Shown here: piece by piece, positions 6,659-11,461 of the stretch | How the letters are laid out: every line of letters begins with the position of its first letter | How positions within the stretch are numbered: the stretch's first letter is position 1 | From: an uncultured bacterium | Lineage (GTDB): Bacteria > Methylomirabilota > Methylomirabilia > Rokubacteriales > CSP1-6 | DNA: 11,461 nucleotides | Assembly (NCBI GenBank): GCA_946479205.1 | Contig: CAMLFJ010000046.1 | Span: forward strand, 1 to 11,461 | Direction of reading: 5' to 3' | Notes under the pieces: generated by a model | The model's input: only the letters and a program-made list of their open reading frames with translations | Told to the model about the DNA's origin: nothing | Databases searched by the model: none | Position numbers and translations under genes: made by a program

Positions 6659-7981
6659 ATGACCGACCTGGACCAGGAAGGAATATCCGGGCGGCTGCGC
6701 GCCCGATTTTCCGCCTATCAGGACGGGCCACCGCGCCGCCGCTACCTCCTCCTCGCGATCGTCGCCGTGGTCCTCGTCCTCGCCGGCTACTCCGGGTATC
6801 TCCTCTACTACTGGCACCACCACATCTCCACCGACGACGCGTACATCACCGCCCGCATCGCGCCGATGAGCGCACGCATTCCGGGGATCGTGGTCGAGGT
6901 GCTGGTCAACGACAACCAGGACGTGAAGGCGGACCAGGTGCTCGTGCGCCTCGATCCGCGCGACTACGAGGTCGCGGTGGCGCAGGCCCGCGCCGCGGTC
7001 GCGAGCGCCAAGGGCGAGCTCGAGACCGCGGTCGCGGGCGTACCGCTGACCGATGAATCCACCCGCAGCCTCGTGCAGCAGGCGGACGCGGTGCTGGGGG
7101 CCACCCAGTTCGGCACCGAGATGGCGCGCCACGATCTGGACGAGCGGCGCGGGCTGCTCCAGGCCAAGCAGTCGGCGGTGGCGGCGGCGGACGCGGCGGT
7201 GCGGGCGGCCCAGGCCGATTACGAGCGGAGCAAGAACGATCGCGATCGCATGGCGTCACTGGTGAAGGCGAACCTGGTGGCCCAGCAGGAGTGGGAGCAC
7301 GCGGACGCGACGTTCAAGACCGCGGAGGCGGTGCTCGACGCGGCCCGCAAGCGGTTCGACCAGGCGCGCAGCGAGGTCGTCCAGGCCGAGGCGTCGCTGC
7401 GGACGCAGCAGGCCGCGATCAGCCAGTCGGTGCGCCGGGTCGACGAGAGCCGCGCCTCGCTCGACAACGCGCGCACCCAGCGTCAGCAGGTGCGGCAGCG
7501 TCAGGCCCAGGTGGAGGCGGGACAGGGGCGGCTCGCCCAGGCGCTCGCCAACCTGCAGCAGGCGGAGCTGAACCTGGTCTACTGCACGATCCGCGCGCCG
7601 ATGCCGGGCCGGGTGAGCCGCAAGTCGGTGGAGATGGGGCAGGTGGTGTCGGTCGGCCAGGCCCTCCTCGCGGTGGTGGATCTCGACGACGTGTGGGTGA
7701 TCGCCAACTACAAGGAGACCGAGCTGACCCACGTGCGCCCGGGCCAGCGCGCCACCGTCACGGTGGACACCTACCCGGGCAAGACCTTCAAGGCGCGCGT
7801 GGACTCGATCCAGGCCGGCTCCGGCGCGGTCTTCTCGCTGCTGCCGCCCGAGAACGCCACCGGCAACTTCGTGAAGGTGGTGCAGCGCGTGCCCGTGAAG
7901 CTCGTGTTCGAGCCCGGGGAGAACGCCCAGCACCTGCTGGTGCCCGGCATGTCCGCGGTCCCGATCATCGCGATCCGGTAA
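6659..7981 (+). CDS. EmrA/HlyD-family membrane-fusion adaptor of the efflux pump
   Basis: A 440-residue periplasmic adaptor. Order of elements: a basic cytoplasmic N-terminus, one TM (29-51), a first beta segment ISTDDAYITARIAPMSARIPG (56-76) with the half-lipoyl region VEVLVNDNQDVKADQVLVRLDP, a long Ala/Gln-rich coiled-coil hairpin (about 100-300), the second half-lipoyl APMPGRVSRKSVEMGQVVSVGQ, then the barrel domain with VWVIANYKETELTHVRPGQ and a C-terminal GMSAVPIIAIR. These are standard for EmrA partners of DHA2 pumps, bridging toward a TolC-type channel that is not encoded here. The ATG at 6659 is preferred because the putative -10 box lies just before it. A GTG at 6629 would add ten residues and has a short GGGG before it, so the start is uncertain. 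Confidence 0.95.
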   Translation: MTDLDQEGISGRLRARFSAYQDGPPRRRYLLLAIVAVVLVLAGYSGYLLYYWHHHISTDDAYITARIAPMSARIPGIVVEVLVNDNQDVKADQVLVRLDPRDYEVAVAQARAAVASAKGELETAVAGVPLTDESTRSLVQQADAVLGATQFGTEMARHDLDERRGLLQAKQSAVAAADAAVRAAQADYERSKNDRDRMASLVKANLVAQQEWEHADATFKTAEAVLDAARKRFDQARSEVVQAEASLRTQQAAISQSVRRVDESRASLDNARTQRQQVRQRQAQVEAGQGRLAQALANLQQAELNLVYCTIRAPMPGRVSRKSVEMGQVVSVGQALLAVVDLDDVWVIANYKETELTHVRPGQRATVTVDTYPGKTFKARVDSIQAGSGAVFSLLPPENATGNFVKVVQRVPVKLVFEPGENAQHLLVPGMSAVPIIAIR

Positions 7982-7982
7982 T

Positions 7983-8018
7983 CCCCTCTCCCCTCTGGGG
8001 AGAGGGCAGGGTGAGGGG
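7983..8018 (+). repeat. Dispersed palindromic repeat, copy 2 (between adaptor and luciferase-like genes)
   Basis: The arms CCCTCTCCCC (7984-7993) and GGGGAGAGGG (7997-8006) pair perfectly around a TCT loop, followed by CAGGGTGAGGGG (8007-8018). It starts 1 bp after the adaptor stop and reaches to 5 bp before the next ATG, filling nearly the whole gap. Unlike the other copies it separates two genes read in the same direction. It could therefore attenuate read-through, and its 3' end forms the purine-rich stretch before the next gene. Confidence 0.85.
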
Positions 8019-8020
8019 GG
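8011..8020 (+). promoter_or_regulatory. Repeat-derived ribosome-binding site of the first luciferase-like gene
   Basis: GTGAGGGGGG, mostly the tail of repeat copy 2, lies 3 bases before the ATG at 8024. GAGG at 8013-8016 is the only good match to the ribosomal anti-Shine-Dalgarno sequence upstream of this gene. The site is unusual because it belongs to a mobile-looking repeat. Confidence 0.5.
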
Positions 8021-8023
8021 TCC

Positions 8024-8836
8024 ATGAAGATCGACGTCCTGCTGATCCCGGTCGGCGCGCGATACGCCGACATGCGCGCGGCCGCGCTCGCCGCCGAGGC
8101 GGCCGGCTTCGACGGCCTGTGGACCTGGGATCACCTGCGCGATCCCGACGAGCGCGCCGAGGCCGGCGTCCCCGAGGCCTGGACGACGCTCACCGCGCTC
8201 GCCGAGGTCACGCGGCGTCTCACCCTGGGCCCGCTCGTGCTCAACACCGGCCTGCGGCATCCCGGACTGCTCGCCAACATGGCGGCCACGCTCCAGCAGG
8301 TCTCGGGCGGGCGCCTGCTGCTCGGCCTGGGCGCCGGCGCCACCCGGACGATGTCGTACGCGCGGGAGCAGGAGGCGCTCAACATGGAGGTCTCGCCGGA
8401 TCGCGTGCGGGCCGAGCGGGTGGCCGAGACCGCGCAGGTGCTCCGCCGCCTGTGGACCGGGGACGAGTCGAGCTTCGCGGGCGCGCAGTTCCGGCTCGAC
8501 CGGCCGTCCGGCTTCTTGCGGCCGGATCCGCCGCCGCCCATCATCGTGGCGGGCTTCGGCCCGCGGATGGCCGGCATCGCGGGGCGGTACGGCGACGGCT
8601 TCAACACCCAGGCCATGCACCCGAACCTCGCCGAGCTGGCCCGGGTGGCGCGCGAGGCCCATGCCGCGTCGGGCCGCGATCCCGCGCGGTTCAGCGTGAG
8701 CGTCTTCGCGGGCCTGAGCGAGCGGTGGCTCCGCCCCGAGGCGCCCGAGCGCGCTCGCCTCGAGCGGGTCGGCGTGGATCGTCTGATCCTGCTGGTGTCG
8801 CCGCCCTACGACCTCGGCAACATCCGCTTGCGCTGA
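8024..8836 (+). CDS. Luciferase-like monooxygenase (LLM class flavin/F420-dependent oxidoreductase)
   Basis: A 270-residue TIM-barrel oxidoreductase of the bacterial luciferase-like family. Characteristic segments: MKIDVLLIP at strand 1; AAEAAGFDGLWTWDHL (33-48); RLTLGPLVLNTGLRHPGLLANMAATLQQVSGGRLLLGLGAG, the family's cofactor-side core; ERVAETAQVLRRLW; and PPPIIVAGFGPRMAGIAGRYGDGFNT, the late-barrel phosphate region. The cofactor may be F420 or FMN, and sequence alone does not decide. At 270 residues it is on the short side for the family, the C-terminal helices being brief. It follows the adaptor gene by 42 bp on the same strand, with a hairpin repeat in between, so co-transcription is possible. 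The substrate is unknown; it is not clearly related to the second LLM protein beyond the fold. Confidence 0.93.
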   Translation: MKIDVLLIPVGARYADMRAAALAAEAAGFDGLWTWDHLRDPDERAEAGVPEAWTTLTALAEVTRRLTLGPLVLNTGLRHPGLLANMAATLQQVSGGRLLLGLGAGATRTMSYAREQEALNMEVSPDRVRAERVAETAQVLRRLWTGDESSFAGAQFRLDRPSGFLRPDPPPPIIVAGFGPRMAGIAGRYGDGFNTQAMHPNLAELARVAREAHAASGRDPARFSVSVFAGLSERWLRPEAPERARLERVGVDRLILLVSPPYDLGNIRLR

Positions 8837-8844
8837 CCGCGCCC

Positions 8845-8901
8845 CTCACCCTGCCCTCTCCCCCTTCAACCCTCTACCCTCCGGGGAGAGGGCAGGGTGA
8901 G
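8845..8901. repeat. Dispersed palindromic repeat, copy 3 (composite, two alternative hairpins)
   Basis: The third copy carries the core at 8883-8901. Its own left arm, CCCTCTACCC (8870-8879), has one mismatch to the other copies and a TCC loop. In addition an inverted half-copy, CTCACCCTGCCCTCTCCCC, sits at 8845-8863 and pairs perfectly over 19 bp with the core. The right arm can thus fold with either partner, but not both. The element begins 9 bp after the first luciferase-like gene and runs into the 3' end of the convergent GNAT gene. Confidence 0.85.
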
Positions 8902-9399
8902 AGAGATCTTGTAGCCCTTCACGGTGATGCCCGGCGCGAGCGAGAAGTCCAGCTCCGGCGCGTGGGCGAACCCCATGCGCTCGTAGAGCCGCATCGCGGC
9001 GGCCATCATGTCGGTGGTGTGGAGCGTCAGCGCGGGAGCGCCCGCCGCGCGCGCCCGCTGGATGCACTCGTTCATGAGCCGCCGCGCGACCCCTTTCCCG
9101 CGCGCCTCCGGCGCCACGGCGAGCAGCCGCACCTCCGGCCACTCGAGCGTGATCGCGCCGCCGGGTTTCTCCATGACCGCCCCGGCGGGAAGGAGCAGCA
9201 CGGCGCCCAGGATCGCGCCCTCGTCCGCGGCCACGATCTGCGCCGCCGGCCCAACATCGGCCAGCGTCGCGTGGATGTTCTGCCGGTACAGCAGCCAGAG
9301 TGGTGGCGGGAGCGCAGCGGCGTACTGCTCGTAGGCCGCCAGCGTCACCGCCAGGATGGCGGCGCGATCGCCCGGGCGCGCGTCGCGGATCGCGGTCAC
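8866..9399 (-). CDS. GNAT-family N-acetyltransferase
   Basis: A 177-residue Gcn5-related acetyltransferase, moving an acetyl group from acetyl-CoA to an amine or protein target. Seen: the N-terminal IRDARPGDRAAI strand-helix; beta4 VRLLAVAPEARGKGVARRLM with the acetyl-CoA pyrophosphate loop R-G-K-G-V-A; and motif B ALTLHTTDMMAAAMRLYERMGF with the conserved Tyr and GF turn. The substrate is not predictable. The start is a GTG at 9399 that overlaps the stop of the second luciferase-like gene as GTGA, implying coupling. The last eleven residues (LTLPSPRRVEG) are encoded by the palindromic repeat beyond the domain's final strand YKIS. This looks like read-through into an inserted repeat that replaced the original stop. 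Confidence 0.93.
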   Translation of the reverse strand: MTAIRDARPGDRAAILAVTLAAYEQYAAALPPPLWLLYRQNIHATLADVGPAAQIVAADEGAILGAVLLLPAGAVMEKPGGAITLEWPEVRLLAVAPEARGKGVARRLMNECIQRARAAGAPALTLHTTDMMAAAMRLYERMGFAHAPELDFSLAPGITVKGYKISLTLPSPRRVEG

Positions 9400-10286
9400 G
9401 CCGCCGCGGACTTGACCTCTCCCGCGAGCCGCTCCATCGCGCGCACCATCGCGGGGATGCCGGCGCGCGGCAGGTCGAACGTCATCCAGGCCGCGCCGAT
9501 GCCCCGCACCCGCTTGATGTCGGCGGCCACCTCGGCCACCGAGCCCTGGAAGGCGGCGCGGCCGGCGCCCTTGGCCGCGTCGGTCAGGTCGAGCATGTTG
9601 CGCGGGGAGAGCCCGAGCGTATCGCGCCGCCCGGTGCGGCTGGCCAGGTCGCGGAGCGTGGCGTAGCCCTTCTCGATCTCGTCGAGCCCGAGCGCGAGGG
9701 GATGCCAGGCGTCGCCCAGCTCCGCGCAGCGCCGGACCGCGGGCCCGGAGACCGCGCCGGGCGAGCCGCCCACCCAGATCGGGGGATGCGGCCGCTGGAC
9801 CGGCCGCGGGGAGAAGGTGGCGCCCGAGAAGCTCACGTGCTTGCCGTTGTACTGCGGGATGTCGGCGGCGAACGCGGCCTTGATCGCGCGGATGTAGTCG
9901 TCGCTGAGCTGCCCGCGCTGGCGGAACGGCAGGCGCAGGTCCACGAACTCGGCCTCGTCCCAGCCCACTCCGACCCCGAAGATGAAGCGCCCGTTCGAGG
10001 CCTGGTCCACGGTGGCCGCCGACTTGGCCGCGACCAGCGCGTTGCGGTACGGGAGCACGATGACGCTGGCTCCCAGGCTGATCCGCGTCGTGCGCCCCGC
10101 CAGGAAGGCGAGCAGCGCGAAGGGATCCGGCCAGTGGCCGCCGTAGTGCTGGGTGGTCGCGGGCTTGGCCAGGATGTGGTCGGGGACGAACACCCCGTCC
10201 AGTCCCAGCTCCTCCGCCCGCGTCGCCAGCGATGCCGCGTCCGCTATCGTGAGCTGCCAGATGGGAAGTACCACGCCGTACTTCAT
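9396..10286 (-). CDS. LLM class F420-dependent oxidoreductase (TIGR-type 'F420_Rv' subgroup style)
   Basis: A 296-residue luciferase-like oxidoreductase. Family markers: MKYGVVLPIW; ATRAEELGLDGVFVPDHIL with the barrel-mouth D-H; TTRISLGASVIVLPYRNALVAAKSAATVDQASNGRFIFGVGVGW, which includes the non-prolyl cis-peptide region and the GR-F-GVGVGW signature of F420-type members; and RPHPPIWVGGSPGAVSGPAVRRCAELGDAWHP. It probably oxidises or reduces a small organic molecule with F420 or flavin; the substrate is unknown. The ATG at 10286 has a perfect AGGAGG at 10294-10299, 7 bases away. Its stop overlaps the GNAT start by 4 bp, and it lies 19 bp after the ABM-like gene. The subgroup label is my recognition of motifs, not a search. 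Confidence 0.94.
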   Translation of the reverse strand: MKYGVVLPIWQLTIADAASLATRAEELGLDGVFVPDHILAKPATTQHYGGHWPDPFALLAFLAGRTTRISLGASVIVLPYRNALVAAKSAATVDQASNGRFIFGVGVGWDEAEFVDLRLPFRQRGQLSDDYIRAIKAAFAADIPQYNGKHVSFSGATFSPRPVQRPHPPIWVGGSPGAVSGPAVRRCAELGDAWHPLALGLDEIEKGYATLRDLASRTGRRDTLGLSPRNMLDLTDAAKGAGRAAFQGSVAEVAADIKRVRGIGAAWMTFDLPRAGIPAMVRAMERLAGEVKSAAA

Positions 10287-10293
10287 GGCTGCC

Positions 10294-10299
10294 CCTCCT
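10294..10299 (-). promoter_or_regulatory. Strong ribosome-binding site of the second luciferase-like gene
   Basis: AGGAGG on the minus strand, 7 bases before the ATG at 10286. It is the closest match to the consensus in this window and suggests that this gene is the most strongly translated of its unit. Confidence 0.8.
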
Positions 10300-10305
10300 T
10301 TGGAG

Positions 10306-10599
10306 TCACATCACGAGTGCGTCGACGATCTCGTACCGCTCGGTCGTCACCTGGGCTCCGGTGGCCGCCGAGGTGGCGGCCTGGCGACGCCGGCGCGCTT
10401 CCTCGCTCGCCCGCATCGCCTCCTCACTCTCCCAGAGGGTGACGATGAGGGCCTTGCCGCTCTCGCGGTCGACGAGCCAGTAGGCCGCCTTGAGCCCGGC
10501 GTCCTGTCGAATGCTGGGCTTGACGTGCTCGCGTCCGCGCTCGATCCACCGCTCCAGCTCCTCGGCGGATCCCTGCCAGGCACCGAGTCGGGCAAACAT
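10306..10599 (-). CDS. Small ABM-like (dimeric alpha/beta-barrel) protein
   Basis: A 97-residue protein with the layout of the antibiotic-biosynthesis-monooxygenase / dimeric ferredoxin-like barrel group. MFARLGAWQGSAEELERWIE is strand 1 and helix 1; LKAAYWLVDRESGKALIVTLWESEEAMRAS gives two strands and the helix preceded by the typical 'alivtlWeseeam' phrase; a final strand YEIVDALV follows. Such proteins range from true cofactor-free monooxygenases to heme-degrading or purely binding members. No catalytic residue set is evident here, so enzymatic function is uncertain. The ATG at 10599 has GGAGG at 10608-10612, 8 bases away. It lies 19 bp before the second luciferase-like gene, and a joint oxidative role is possible but is inference. 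Confidence 0.75.
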   Translation of the reverse strand: MFARLGAWQGSAEELERWIERGREHVKPSIRQDAGLKAAYWLVDRESGKALIVTLWESEEAMRASEEARRRRQAATSAATGAQVTTERYEIVDALVM

Positions 10600-10633
10600 G
10601 GCTGTACCCTCCGGGCCCCGAGGCTACACGTTT

Positions 10634-10653
10634 GCCCCGGTGGGGACAACCAA
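10634..10653 (-). terminator. Weak hairpin after mgsA
   Basis: In the 71-bp gap after mgsA the minus strand can fold CCCC-acc-GGGG, extended by TTG/CAA across one bulged T. No clear T-run follows. It may slow transcription into the ABM-like gene, but support is slight. Confidence 0.25.
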
Positions 10654-10670
10654 CCTCAGGGTAGGCAGGC

Positions 10671-11081
10671 TCAGGGCGAGGTCACGCGGGTAGACACCGG
10701 CGCGCCGCCGCAGGACGGCAGGCCGGCGATGATGAGGTCGGCGGTGGCGAGGTTGGTCGCCACCGGGACGTTGTGGACGTTGCACACGCGGAGCAGCGCG
10801 CGGATGTCCGGATCGTGCGGCTGGGCGAAGAGGGGATCGACGAAGAAGAACACCGCGTCGATCTCCCGCATCGCGACGCCCGCCGCGATCTGGGCGTCCC
10901 CGCCCTCGGGGCCGCTCAGGAGCTCCGCGACCTCGAGCCCGACCTTGTCCCGGATGAGCCGGGCGGTGTGCCGGGTGGCGACGAGCGGGAATGCGGCGAG
11001 GGTGTCGCGGTTGAACGTGGCCCACGCCACGAGGTCCACCTTCTTGTGGTCGTGCGCGATCAGGGCCAGCTTCTGGATCAT
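10671..11081 (-). CDS. mgsA: Methylglyoxal synthase
   Basis: A 136-residue methylglyoxal synthase, which converts dihydroxyacetone phosphate to methylglyoxal and phosphate in the cytoplasm as a bypass when phosphate is short. Seen: LIAHDHKK (7-14) with the His-Asp pair; the catalytic Asp62 in SGPEGGDAQI; Asp82 in FFVDPL; His89 and Asp92 in QPHDPD (E. coli numbering His98 and Asp101); and the VPVATNLATAD block. The length matches short Bacillus-type enzymes rather than the 152-residue E. coli one. The ATG at 11081 is chosen because AAAGGA lies at 11091-11096, 9 bases away. An in-frame ATG at 11120 would add 13 hydrophobic residues and lies inside an inverted repeat, so it is less likely. No glyoxalase I/II pair is adjacent. 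Confidence 0.96.
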   Translation of the reverse strand: MIQKLALIAHDHKKVDLVAWATFNRDTLAAFPLVATRHTARLIRDKVGLEVAELLSGPEGGDAQIAAGVAMREIDAVFFFVDPLFAQPHDPDIRALLRVCNVHNVPVATNLATADLIIAGLPSCGGAPVSTRVTSP

Positions 11082-11090
11082 GAGCAAGAG

Positions 11091-11096
11091 TCCTTT
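11091..11096 (-). promoter_or_regulatory. Ribosome-binding site that decides the mgsA start
   Basis: AAAGGA on the minus strand, 9 bases before the ATG at 11081. The competing upstream ATG at 11120 has no comparable site, so this favours the shorter protein starting MIQKLALIAHDH. Confidence 0.65.
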
Positions 11097-11099
11097 CCC

Positions 11100-11137
11100 C
11101 AAGAGAATAAGCGCCGTCATCGTACGGTGACGGCGCT
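11100..11137 (-). terminator. Inverted repeat upstream of mgsA: terminator/attenuator or operator
   Basis: Perfect 10-bp arms AGCGCCGTCA (11110-11119) and TGACGGCGCT (11128-11137) enclose CGTACG. On the minus strand the hairpin is followed by TATTCTCTTG, moderately T-rich as in an intrinsic terminator. It would end transcription arriving from the DUF488 gene, or act as an attenuator 28 bases before the mgsA start. Because weak -10-like hexamers (TACGAT, TATTCT) overlap it, an operator role is also possible. Confidence 0.5.
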
Positions 11138-11341
11138 CCGGATTTCGCGACGACGCGATGAAGTGCTTGTGACTCGAGGGTGCAGAGGGCGTGCCAGTGG
11201 GCGCAACTCGCGCGTGACGGGATTCGTCGAGGCGCGACGGCTACTTGCGGCGATCGAGCGCGGCTGATGCGGCGGAGGCGCGGCGGGAGATCGCCCGCGG
11301 ACCAGGCAGCGCGAACCCCGCTGCCGCAGCGGGAGGCAGCG
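11138..11341. other. Non-coding gap between the DUF488 gene and the mgsA upstream region
   Basis: About 200 bases with no supported gene; six-frame reading gives only short fragments without family features. Its one clear structure is a 7-bp perfect hairpin, CCCGCTG (11317-11323) / CAGCGGG (11327-11333), eight bases beyond the DUF488 stop. It is flanked by GGCAGC at 11305-11310 and 11335-11340. There is no T-run, so it is a 3'-end stabilising structure or weak terminator at most. Confidence 0.5.
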
Positions 11342-11461
11342 TCAGACGACCTTCGCGCCCTGCTGGACCAGCAGCTCCCGCAGGAGCGAGCGGTGGCAGT
11401 GGCTCTCGTCCTCGCAGTAGCAGCCCACCGAGAAGTCGGTCCGCGTGGACAGCGCGGCGAG
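11342..11461 (-). CDS. DUF488-family protein, C-terminal 39 residues (runs off the window)
   Basis: The end of a minus-strand gene reads FSVGCYCEDESHCHRSLLREL and closes with VQQGAKVV before a TGA at 11344-11342. The Cys-x-Cys then x5-Cys-His-Arg-Ser pattern is the C-terminal signature of DUF488 proteins, where it is usually preceded by 'llC'-type strands. The family has no settled function; cysteines and histidine suggest a metal or nucleic-acid-related site. Only the C-terminus is available, so domain completeness cannot be checked. It is oriented like mgsA but separated by about 260 bp and two hairpins, so it is probably a separate transcription unit. Confidence 0.8.
   Translation of the reverse strand, partial: LAALSTRTDFSVGCYCEDESHCHRSLLRELLVQQGAKVV

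Noticed and set aside
7983..8901. CRISPR array or insertion sequence based on the repeats
   Set aside because: The copies are far apart with genes between them, there are no regular spacers or cas genes, and no transposase or target duplications are seen.
7291..9666. Very long plus-strand open frame crossing the adaptor, luciferase-like, GNAT and second luciferase-like genes
   Set aside because: It crosses several well-supported genes and intergenic repeats, and its sequence has no domain features.
10671..11081. mgsA looking truncated at the C-terminus relative to E. coli
   Set aside because: At 136 residues it matches Bacillus-type methylglyoxal synthases, and all catalytic residues are present.
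1..11081. A methylglyoxal circuit linking mgsA with the VOC/glyoxalase-fold gene
   Set aside because: The VOC fragment is too short to call glyoxalase I, and the genes are 10 kb apart in different units.
11138..11341. Possible tRNA, small RNA or small protein in the right-hand gap
   Set aside because: The one 7-bp hairpin is not part of a cloverleaf, and no open frame has a supported start or recognisable product.

Overview
The window is strongly GC-rich (about 70% by eye) with codons ending overwhelmingly in G or C. It is densely packed with short housekeeping, redox and stress genes. GTG starts are common: five of the sixteen genes (VOC, HAD, YjdF-like, acyl-CoA dehydrogenase-like and GNAT) use them. 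Two luciferase-like monooxygenases, a Ddn-type deazaflavin reductase and a VKOR-thioredoxin fusion fit an environmental, F420-using, high-GC bacterium such as a soil Rokubacteria/Methylomirabilota-type lineage. No phylogenetic marker gene is present, so this placement is inference only. I see no rRNA, tRNA, CRISPR, phage gene or transposase.

Left block (1-4000, all minus strand, read right to left): an acyl-CoA dehydrogenase-fold flavoprotein, a DinB-family protein, a YjdF-like (DUF2238) membrane protein, an OsmC-family peroxidase, a Ddn-like reductase, a HAD phosphatase and the start of a VOC/glyoxalase-fold protein. Genes overlap by 4-11 bp or are 2-6 bp apart, so this looks like one translationally coupled operon. 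The strong ribosome-binding site of the leading gene is at 4011-4015.

Centre (4122-8836): a divergent VKOR-thioredoxin fusion on the plus strand; a convergent DHA2/EmrB-type 14-TM exporter on the minus strand; and, back to back with the exporter, an EmrA/HlyD-type adaptor on the plus strand followed by a luciferase-like oxidoreductase. The exporter and adaptor share a 47-bp gap containing an AT-rich patch that looks like a two-way promoter. No outer-membrane TolC partner is present.

Right block (8866-11461, minus strand): partial DUF488 protein, methylglyoxal synthase (mgsA), ABM-like small protein, a second luciferase-like oxidoreductase and a GNAT acetyltransferase. The last two overlap by 4 bp. 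A 10-bp inverted repeat lies just upstream of mgsA.

The most notable structure not explained by genes is a small dispersed palindromic repeat sharing the 19-base core GGGGAGAGGGCAGGGTGAG. It occurs three times in the same orientation, in the gaps after VKOR, after the adaptor gene and after the first luciferase-like gene. One copy appears to supply a ribosome-binding site. Another is composite, can form two competing hairpins, and encodes the last eleven residues of the GNAT protein. I did not find a clearly new multi-gene system; most of the window is ordinary accessory metabolism. No stretch over 300 bases lacks a gene; the largest gap is 11082-11341.
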